Shown here one piece after another: positions 1-6,400 of a stretch of 6,927 nt of DNA (its first letter is position 1; each line of letters opens with the position of its first letter). The translations under genes and the position numbers were made by a program. The notes under the pieces were generated by a model. That model worked only from the letters and a program-made list of their open reading frames with translations, searched no databases and was not told the origin of the DNA. The stretch spans positions 1 through 6,927 of the forward strand of contig SXMA01000121.1 of assembly GCA_005777515.1 (NCBI GenBank), in the 5' to 3' direction. Source of the DNA: Actinomycetota bacterium (GTDB lineage: Bacteria > Actinomycetota > Actinomycetes > Nanopelagicales > Nanopelagicaceae).

Positions 1-965
1 ACATAATCTGCTAGAACTACATAGTGCGCATCAGGAATATCGACATAGTTAAAAGGAGGTTGATATTTGATCTTCTCAAGGTTACTTCCTTTTAATTCTC
101 GAAGAATTTCATAGCTGCTACCTACAAGCTCAACTAGGTTCTTTGCAACGACCAATACTTCAGAGATAATTTCTTTCTCAGCATCGCCCTTAGTTCTAAC
201 TACTAAGTAATCAACATCTGGGTTCACTGCAATTGCAGTATTTGATACCAAGGTCCAAGGTGTCGTAGTCCAGACTAATAGCGATGCGCCGAGATCCTTT
301 AATTCACCATCGATAATTGGAAAACGCAGATACACACTTGGATCAGTAACGCTCTCATAGCCTTGGGCTAACTCGTGATCGGATAGGCCAGTGCCACATC
401 TAGGGCAATACGGTGCTACGCGATAGTCCTGAACCAGTAAGCCTTTGCTGTGAATCTGAGCAAGTGACCACCAGACGCTTTCAATATATTCATTGGACAT
501 AGTCCAATAGGCCTGATCAAAGTCAACCCAGAAACCCATTCGCTCAGTCATCTCAGTAAATGCGCCAACATGTCGCTGAACCGATTGACGACATTTTTCA
601 TTAAAAGCAGCTATTCCAAATTTTTCGATATCACCTTTTCCAGAAAATCCCAGCTCTTTCTCAACTGCAATCTCTACTGGAAGACCATGGCAATCCCAAC
701 CTGCTTTGCGGATTACATACTTGCCCTTCATGGTCTGAAAGCGAGGAAATACATCCTTGAAAACTCTTGCTTCAATATGGTGAGTACCTGGCAGTCCATT
801 TGCAGTTGGTGGTCCTTCATAAAAAGTCCAACTTGGACCACCTTGACGCATTCTGACACTGCTATGGAAAATGTCTTGGGTTTGCCAGAAATCTAGAATT
901 TCATGTTCGACTTTTGGAAGGTCAATCGAGGCAGATAGCGCTAGATAAGGCGAATGACTTGCCAC
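1..965 (-). CDS. ileS: Isoleucyl-tRNA synthetase (IleRS2-type), N-terminal part, 3' end outside window
   Basis: This is a cytoplasmic class I aminoacyl-tRNA synthetase that attaches isoleucine to tRNA-Ile. Reading from a GTG at 965, the minus strand is open through 321 codons to the window edge; the full protein should be roughly 1000 residues or more. The start is supported by a GAGGGGG Shine-Dalgarno 7 nt upstream. The Rossmann core begins with FYEGPPTANGLPGTHH (residues 48-63); GTHH at 60-63 sits where most class I enzymes have HxGH. RKAGWDCHGLPVE lies at 86-98. CPRCGTGLSDHELAQGYE at 187-204 is typical of actinobacterial IleRS. The editing (CP1) domain opens with the threonine-rich WTTTPWTLVSN at 232-242, used against misactivated valine. 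The KMSKS loop and anticodon domain lie outside the window. Expression is governed by the T-box leader immediately upstream. The identity is secure; the IleRS2 subtype is inferred from the motif. Confidence 0.97.
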   Translation of the reverse strand, partial: MASHSPYLALSASIDLPKVEHEILDFWQTQDIFHSSVRMRQGGPSWTFYEGPPTANGLPGTHHIEARVFKDVFPRFQTMKGKYVIRKAGWDCHGLPVEIAVEKELGFSGKGDIEKFGIAAFNEKCRQSVQRHVGAFTEMTERMGFWVDFDQAYWTMSNEYIESVWWSLAQIHSKGLLVQDYRVAPYCPRCGTGLSDHELAQGYESVTDPSVYLRFPIIDGELKDLGASLLVWTTTPWTLVSNTAIAVNPDVDYLVVRTKGDAEKEIISEVLVVAKNLVELVGSSYEILRELKGSNLEKIKYQPPFNYVDIPDAHYVVLADY

Positions 966-1170
966 TGAAAAACCCCCTCGAAATTCGAATAAAACGCTCT
1001 TCGATCTCTTGGAGGGGCGATCTTGCGACCGCGGTACCACCCGCCTTGCAGCTTTTTTGCTGCCGCTTTTAAAAAAACTTACTGCTGGTTCTAGATGAGC
1101 TCTTGACTCATTTCTTCCAACTCGCTCACAGGTGATTGCCTGGTCAACGCGATAACTGATGTAAGCGCGC
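966..1170 (-). ncRNA. T-box riboswitch leader of ileS, translational (class II) type
   Basis: This is a cis-acting leader RNA that senses uncharged tRNA-Ile and switches ileS on. The invariant T-box core TGGTACCGCG lies at 1039 down to 1030; its TGGT can pair with the 3' ACCA of a tRNA with discriminator A73, as expected for tRNA-Ile. Downstream, CCCCTC (1017-1012) can pair either with the GGGTGG segment at the T-box core (antisequestrator, ON) or with the Shine-Dalgarno GAGGGG (979-974; sequestrator, OFF). The OFF hairpin is extended by TCGAA (1004-1000) with TTCGA (989-985). Upstream elements are compact: a hairpin CAGG/CCTG (1142-1139 with 1132-1129) inside a short Stem I, an ATGAG/CTCAT hairpin (1111-1107 with 1099-1095), and a Stem III-like GCAGC/GCTGC hairpin (1063-1059 with 1052-1048). 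The specifier codon is probably ATC at 1153-1151, with a second ATC at 1160-1158. There is no intrinsic terminator before the gene, so control is most likely at translation. Exact ends are inferred. Confidence 0.92.
973..979 (-). promoter_or_regulatory. Shine-Dalgarno of ileS, part of the T-box sequestrator
   Basis: The minus strand reads GAGGGGG here, 7 nt before the GTG start of ileS. It decides that start. Its GAGGGG core is perfectly complementary to CCCCTC at 1012-1017 (minus), so it can be buried in a hairpin when the riboswitch is in the OFF state. Confidence 0.85.
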
Positions 1171-1172
1171 TC

Positions 1173-1201
1173 ATTCTAGCCTATAGCGGGGCGAGTGGCA
1201 T
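1173..1201 (-). promoter_or_regulatory. Putative sigma-70-type promoter of ileS
   Basis: On the minus strand TAGAAT (1178-1173) matches the -10 consensus at five of six positions. ATGCCA (1201-1196) matches the -35 at four of six, with a 17-nt spacer. Transcription would begin near 1166, right at the 5' side of the T-box Stem I, which supports the placement. It is a visual match only. Confidence 0.5.
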
Positions 1202-1232
1202 TTAAATCAATAAACCTTTAGCCTTCGCCGTT

Positions 1233-2048
1233 GTGGCATTGAAAAAGAAAGTCCGCTCAGCGGTTGCAAAGTTTAAGAGGAAATCTAGCCCAGCAAAGGC
1301 AAAATCTAAGGCAAAGAGCGTTAAGCCAAAGACTAAGAAAGCTGCTGCAAAAAAAGTTACGCCTAAGAAAGCGCCAGCAAAGAAAGCTCCAGCAAAGAAA
1401 GCGCCAGTTCGCCCAACTCTTGCTAAAAAAGCTCCACTAAAGAAGGCCCCTGCTCAGATTATGAAGGGCGCTCATAAGACCGCGCTTACCAGTAGTACTG
1501 CAAAAGGTGGAGCGACAACTATTTCAGTTTATAAACCAGAGATTGAAGCAAGTGATCTTGTAGTTGTTCCAGAAAAACGCTTAGTAATGCCGCCGCCAAT
1601 TAGAACTCCAAAGCCAGGCAAGAAAGCTCCAGCGCTAAAGCCAGTTAAAGCTGCGCCATCACCCTTTGTTCTAGATGGGGAAGAATCTTGGAGCGCAGCT
1701 GAGATGAAAGCAATCAAATCTGAACTTTCAAAAGATTTAATTAGATTAAAGAAAGAACTTGAAACCATCGAAAGTGAGATGGATGATCTGATTGAAGCCT
1801 CCGGTGTCGGAGCAGGCGATGATCAAGCTGATGCTGGTGCCAAAACATTTGAGCGAGAGCATGAGATCTCATTGGTCTATAACGCAAGGGATATGGTTTT
1901 ACAGACCGAGAGAGCTTTAGAGCGAATTGAGACTAAAACTTATGGGCGCTGCGAGGATTGTGGAAGCGCGATTGGAAAAGCCCGTCTCCAAGTTTTCCCT
2001 CGTGCAACGCTTTGCATGTTATGCAAACAGAAGGAAGAGCGCCGATAA
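1233..2048 (+). CDS. Histone H1-like lysine-rich tail fused to DksA/TraR zinc-finger domain
   Basis: This is probably a DNA-binding, RNA-polymerase-associated regulator of 271 residues. Residues 1-75 are very rich in Lys, Ala and Pro, with KKAP/AKKAP repeats (44-58, 64-73, and a single KKAP at 130-133) like histone H1 C-terminal tails, implying non-specific DNA binding. A Pro-rich linker runs to about 150. Residues 154-235 form two predicted helices of a DksA-type coiled coil. Its tip contains DDQAD (196-200); D197 and D200 have the DxxD spacing of E. coli DksA D71/D74. A four-cysteine zinc finger follows (C240, C243, C261, C264), with the family motif CEDCGSAIGKARLQ. The architecture and the position beside ileS and lspA match the Streptomyces SCO2075 protein (DdbA, from memory). 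The GTG start has no visible Shine-Dalgarno and no in-frame ATG before residue 77, so the exact N-terminus is uncertain. The gene overlaps lspA by 28 nt and likely leads the operon. Confidence 0.9.
   Translation: MALKKKVRSAVAKFKRKSSPAKAKSKAKSVKPKTKKAAAKKVTPKKAPAKKAPAKKAPVRPTLAKKAPLKKAPAQIMKGAHKTALTSSTAKGGATTISVYKPEIEASDLVVVPEKRLVMPPPIRTPKPGKKAPALKPVKAAPSPFVLDGEESWSAAEMKAIKSELSKDLIRLKKELETIESEMDDLIEASGVGAGDDQADAGAKTFEREHEISLVYNARDMVLQTERALERIETKTYGRCEDCGSAIGKARLQVFPRATLCMLCKQKEERR
1362..1451 (+). repeat. KKAP-coding tandem repeat in the histone-like tail
   Basis: Three consecutive 15-nt units encode (P/A)KKAP at 1362-1406 (residues 44-58), differing only at a few bases. Two further degenerate AKKAP/LKKAP units lie at 1422-1451 (residues 64-73), after a short interruption. 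The array keeps frame because the unit is five codons. Such arrays can change copy number by slippage without frameshift. Confidence 0.8.
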
Positions 2049-2539
2049 GGTCGTCGGGTGCTAATCGCGCGCGACGACTCTTTGTAGTATTTACCGTATC
2101 AATATTTGCTCTGGATTTAGTTACTAAAAACTGGGCCATTTCATACCTGCAATACCGCGAACCGGTTAAAGTCATAGGAGACTTTCTACAGTTAACTTTT
2201 GCTACAAACCCAGGCGCGGCCTTTAATTTAGTTGGAGATGCCACATTGATTCTGAGCTCTCTAAAACTTTGTGTCGCCGCCTTTATCCTCTATTTCATCA
2301 GAAAAGTAACGAGTGGATTGTGGGCGATTGCTCTAGGTTTATTACTTGGAGGAGTTCTTGGAAACTTAATGGATCGGGCATTTAGACCTCCTGGGCCATG
2401 GCGGGGTGAGGTTATTGACTGGATTGAGCTACCTAATTGGCCGGTATTTAACATAGCTGATTCAGCAATTGTTACCTCTGCACTGTTTATGAGCTTTTTA
2501 GCTATTAGAAATATTGAACCATATAAGAAGGTCATCTAA
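2021..2539 (+). CDS. lspA: Lipoprotein signal peptidase (signal peptidase II)
   Basis: This is a membrane aspartyl protease that removes the signal peptide of prolipoproteins after Lgt has lipidated the lipobox cysteine. From the ATG at 2021 the protein has 172 residues, usual for the family. Conserved blocks are in order: LDLVTKNWA (31-39), NPGAAFNL (63-70), GGVLGNLMDR (110-119), VIDW (131-134) and WPVFNIADS (140-148). D133 and D147 correspond to the catalytic pair known from the P. aeruginosa and S. aureus enzymes. About four membrane segments are visible: roughly 18-36, 72-93, 99-116 and 148-164. The 14-residue gap between the two aspartates reflects a short periplasmic loop. The start overlaps the preceding gene by 28 nt and has no clear Shine-Dalgarno, so translation is probably coupled. 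An upstream in-frame ATG at 1958 would give 193 residues but lies deep in the zinc-finger coding region and adds unconserved sequence. The product identity is secure. Confidence 0.95.
   Translation: MQTEGRAPIRSSGANRARRLFVVFTVSIFALDLVTKNWAISYLQYREPVKVIGDFLQLTFATNPGAAFNLVGDATLILSSLKLCVAAFILYFIRKVTSGLWAIALGLLLGGVLGNLMDRAFRPPGPWRGEVIDWIELPNWPVFNIADSAIVTSALFMSFLAIRNIEPYKKVI
2526..2531 (+). promoter_or_regulatory. Shine-Dalgarno of the RluD-type gene, inside lspA
   Basis: AGAAGG lies 7 nt before the ATG at 2539, within the last codons of lspA. It supports that start and the TAATG stop/start overlap. Confidence 0.7.
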
Positions 2540-3468
2540 TGGAGCGCGAGAAGAGAGCGATTCAGATTGATCAAGATCAAGATGGTCAGAGAGTTGATAC
2601 AGCTTTAGCAAAAGTTCTAGAGCTATCAAGAAGTGTGGTGGCTGATCTACTTAATGCCGGTGATGTTTTGCAGGGAAAGAAACCGCTATCAAAGTCAGAT
2701 CGGGTAAGCGCAGGAGATCGTTTAACGGTGTTAATGCCAATTATCTATGATCCACTGGAGTTGAAAGAGACGCCAATAGATACTCTTGAAATTATCTATG
2801 ACGATGACGACGTAGTTGTCGTTAATAAACCAGTTGGTTGTGCGGCGCATGCAAGTCCAGGCTGGATGGGCCCAACTGTCGTTGGCGCACTTCTTGCAAG
2901 AGGGTATCGAATCTCAACAACTGGACCACAAGAGCGACAGGGAATTGTGCAGAGGCTAGATGCCGGAACTTCTGGACTAATGCTGTTAGCAAAGCATGAA
3001 CGCTCTTACACTTCTATGAAGAATCAATTTAGAAATCGAAGTATCGAAAAGGTTTATCGCACACTCATTCAAGGACATATTGATCCTGCTGAGGGAAGTA
3101 TTGATGCTCCTATCGGGCGTCATCCAAGAGAGGATTATCGTTTTGCTGTTGTTGCAGATGGCAAGGCCAGCATTACTCACTATGAATTAATTGAGTACTA
3201 CCAAGGAGCATCTCTATTGAAGGTGGTTTTAGAAACGGGAAGAACGCACCAGATAAGAGTTCACTTCAACGCCCTGCGCCATCCGCTAGTCGGCGATCTG
3301 GCTTACGGCGGAGATCCAGTCCTTGCCTCACGCCTGGAGTTGAAGAGACCTTGGTTACATGCGCTGGAGCTATCTTTCAATCAACCATCGAGTGATAAAC
3401 GAATCACCCTAAATGCCCCACTGCCTGAGGACCTAACGCGCGCCCTTGCGTTGCTTGCCGTCAAGTGA
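2539..3468 (+). CDS. RluA/RluD-family 23S rRNA pseudouridine synthase with S4 domain
   Basis: This enzyme isomerises specific uridines of RNA, probably large-subunit rRNA, to pseudouridine. The 309 residues start with an S4 RNA-binding domain (about 13-75, including GQRVDTALAKVLELSRSVV). The catalytic domain then opens with VVVVNKPVGCAAHASPGW (92-109). The catalytic aspartate is D141 in QRLDAGTSGLMLLAK (138-152). The conserved tyrosine is Y173 in KVYRTLIQG, and GRTHQIRVH (234-242) supplies the motif III arginine/lysine region. Length and order fit the RluC/RluD group. Most relatives have HRLD; here the residue before RLD is Gln. The ATG overlaps the lspA stop (TAATG), so the two are translationally coupled, and lspA next to an rluD-type gene is a common bacterial arrangement. 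Which uridines are modified cannot be told from sequence, so no specific Rlu symbol is given. Confidence 0.93.
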   Translation: MEREKRAIQIDQDQDGQRVDTALAKVLELSRSVVADLLNAGDVLQGKKPLSKSDRVSAGDRLTVLMPIIYDPLELKETPIDTLEIIYDDDDVVVVNKPVGCAAHASPGWMGPTVVGALLARGYRISTTGPQERQGIVQRLDAGTSGLMLLAKHERSYTSMKNQFRNRSIEKVYRTLIQGHIDPAEGSIDAPIGRHPREDYRFAVVADGKASITHYELIEYYQGASLLKVVLETGRTHQIRVHFNALRHPLVGDLAYGGDPVLASRLELKRPWLHALELSFNQPSSDKRITLNAPLPEDLTRALALLAVK

Positions 3469-3493
3469 GTGCAAGAGAGTAATCTGCCCGACC

Positions 3494-6400
3494 GTGAGCC
3501 AAGGTTTTGTCCATCTACATGTCCATACTGAGTATTCAATGCTCGATGGAGCTGCTCGCATTGAAAAATTAGCTGAAGAAGTAGCCCGCTCTGGCGATGG
3601 TGCAATCGCTATGACCGATCATGGAAATGTTTTTGGTGCATTTGATTTTTATAAAACAATGAATAGCGCAGGGGTTAAACCCATCATTGGAATAGAGGCT
3701 TATGTAGCTCCGGAATCAAGGTTTGATAAGAAGCGAGTGAAATGGGCTGAGGGCGGGGAAGATGATGTCTCAGCAGGCGGGGCATATACCCATATGACGC
3801 TATGGGCTGAAAATAATGTCGGCCTTGCTAATTTATTTCGTCTTTCATCCCTTGCCTCTCTTGAAGGTTTTTACTACAAACCAAGAATGGATCGCGAGTT
3901 GCTCTCGCAATATAGCCAAGGAATTATTGCAACAACGGGATGTGCGGCAGGCGAGATTCAAACTCGCATCAGAATGGGGGCCTATAACGAAGCGAGGGCA
4001 GCAGCAGCAAATTACCGAGATATTTTCGGAGCAGATAATTACTTTGTTGAAATTATGGATCACGACATTGAAATTGAAAGAAGGGTTAAAGATGATTTGC
4101 TGAAGCTCTCAAAAGAGTTAGGGCTTCCACTTGTTGCAACAAACGATCTTCACTACACATATGCAGATGATGCAAAACATCATGAAGCACTTCTCTGTAT
4201 CCAATCCGGTACGACTCTGGCAGATCCGAAGAGATTCAGGTTTGAAGGTAAAGAGTATTACCTAAAAGATGCAGCAACGATGCGTCGTATCTTTAAAGAT
4301 CTTGAAATTGCTTGTGATAACACTCTTGCAATTGCTGAGAGATGCAATATAAAGATGCGTGAAAATGAGAATTTGCTCCCACAATTTGCGGTACCAAAAG
4401 GTGAGAGTGAGAACTCTTGGTTAGTCAAAGAAGCTGAAACAGGACTATTGGAAAAATTTAGAGCAAAGAGCATGGATGAGATTGCTCCGCAATACCAAGC
4501 GAGACTTCACTTTGAGTTAGATGTGATGACCAAAATGGGATTTGCAGGTTACTTCTTAGTTGTTGCAGACCTTGTAGCTCACGCAAAGAGAGAGGGTATT
4601 CGTGTTGGGCCGGGAAGAGGATCGGCTGCAGGGTCTTTAGTTTCATATGCTTTAGGGATTACAGGCCTTGATCCAATTAAGCATGGATTGCTCTTTGAGC
4701 GCTTTCTTAATCCAGACCGTATCTCCATGCCTGATATTGATTTGGACTTTGATGAGCGTAGGCGCTCCGAGATGATCAGGTATGCCACCAATAAATATGG
4801 TGATGATCGGGTGGCCCAAATCATCACTTATTCAACTATTAAATCTAAAGCTGCGATAAAAGATGCTGCTCGAGTTTTAGGTTTTCCCTACGCTCTAGGT
4901 GAGCGCTTGACTAAGGCCCTACCACCGCCAATTATGGGAAAAGATGTTTCATTTCATGGCGTTTTTGATAAGGACGATGATCGATACGGCGAAGCGCAAG
5001 AATTTAGAAATATATATGAGAGTGATCCTGACTCCAAAACTATTGTAGATATGGCAAGAGGGCTTGAAGGCCTGAAGCGACAGTGGTCAGTTCATGCTGC
5101 AGGAGTAATTCTTAGTAGAGAGCCTTTGATTGATGTGATTCCAATTCACAAAAGAGATGTGGATGGCTCGATAATTACTCAGTTTGATATGGGCGCCTGC
5201 GAAGCAACAGGGCTATTGAAAATGGACTTTCTCGGACTTCGAAATCTCTCAGTTCTTGATGACTGTCTAGAAAATATTAAGAGCAACCAGGCAAAGACAA
5301 TTGTTCTAGAATCCTTAGAGTTGTCAGATAAAAAAACCTTTGAATTACTCTCAAAAGGTGAGACTCTAGGGGTGTTTCAATTAGATAGCGCTCCGATTCG
5401 AGCCCTGCTTAGATCAATGGCGCCAGACTCATTTGAAGACATTTCAGCTGTAATTGCGTTATATCGCCCCGGACCCATGGGAGTTAATGCCCATAATGAT
5501 TACGCAGATCGCAAGAATAAACGCAAGAGAATCGAGCCGATTCACCCTGAGTTGAACGCAGCACTTGATGAGATTCTGTCAGATACCTATGGATTAATTG
5601 TTTATCAAGAACAAGTTATGGCAATTGCACAAAAGCTTGCCGGTTTTTCTCTAGGACGAGCAGATCTACTTCGTAAAGCTATGGGCAAGAAGAATAAAGA
5701 GATTCTGGATAAAGAGTATGTTCACTTTGAAGAGGGCATGCGTAACAATGGATTCTCAAGTATTTCGATCGAAGAGCTTTGGAAGACACTGATTCCATTC
5801 TCAGATTACGCCTTTAACCGAGCACATAGCGCAGGATATGGCGTCCTATCTTTTTGGACTGCCTATCTAAAAGCGAATTATCCAACTGAATATATGGCAG
5901 CTTTGCTTACCAGTGTTAGGGATGATAAAGATAAGTCAGCACTTTACCTGAATGAATCTCGCCGAATGGGAATCAAAGTTTTGCCTCCTGATGTTAACTT
6001 CTCAAATGCTGAGTACACCCCAGGTGGTAGTGATATTAGATTTGGCCTCACTGCCATTAGAAATATTGGAGAAAATGTTGTGGCATCGATAGTAAAGAAT
6101 CGCAGCGAGAAAGGTAAGTACACCTCCTTTAGCGATTTTCTAGCCAAAGTCGATGGAACGGTCTGTAATAAAAAAACGATAGAGTCTTTAGTTAAAGCTG
6201 GGGCTTTCGATTCACTTGGCCATTCGCGCAAGGGGCTAATGAGTATTTATCTAGAAGCTATTGATTCCGTGATGGAAGAAAAGCGTGCCCAGGCTATTGG
6301 TCAATTTGATTTGTTCGGCGGGGCAAATGAAGTCAGCGCAAATGGTATTTCAACTCTGGCGCTAGAGTTTAGTGATCAGGAGTGGGAGAAGGCGCTGCTA

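Noticed and set aside
570..896. A 108-codon plus-strand open frame with an ATG
   Set aside because: It lies entirely antisense to well-conserved ileS sequence, and its translation shows no recognisable domain.
1048..1077. GCAGC/GCTGC hairpin with nearby T and A runs that could look like an intrinsic terminator
   Set aside because: On the minus strand it is Stem III of the T-box: the T run precedes it and no T run follows the stem. On the plus strand no gene ends just upstream.
1233..1500. Lys/Ala/Pro-rich tail as a low-complexity artefact or foreign insertion
   Set aside because: The frame is continuous with the DksA-like domain, and the same architecture is known in actinobacterial orthologues.
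1529..1768. A 79-codon minus-strand open frame
   Set aside because: It is antisense to the linker and coiled-coil region of the DksA-like gene and looks like a composition effect.
1958..2020. Longer lspA start at the ATG at 1958
   Set aside because: The extra 21 residues come from the zinc-finger coding region read in another phase and are not expected in LspA; the 172-residue form from 2021 has normal length.
3816..4103. A 95-codon plus-strand open frame in another phase of dnaE, plus minus-strand frames at 3845-4063, 4258-4473, 4458-4646, 4579-4827 and 5944-6231
   Set aside because: All sit inside the continuous, motif-rich dnaE frame, and none resembles a known protein.
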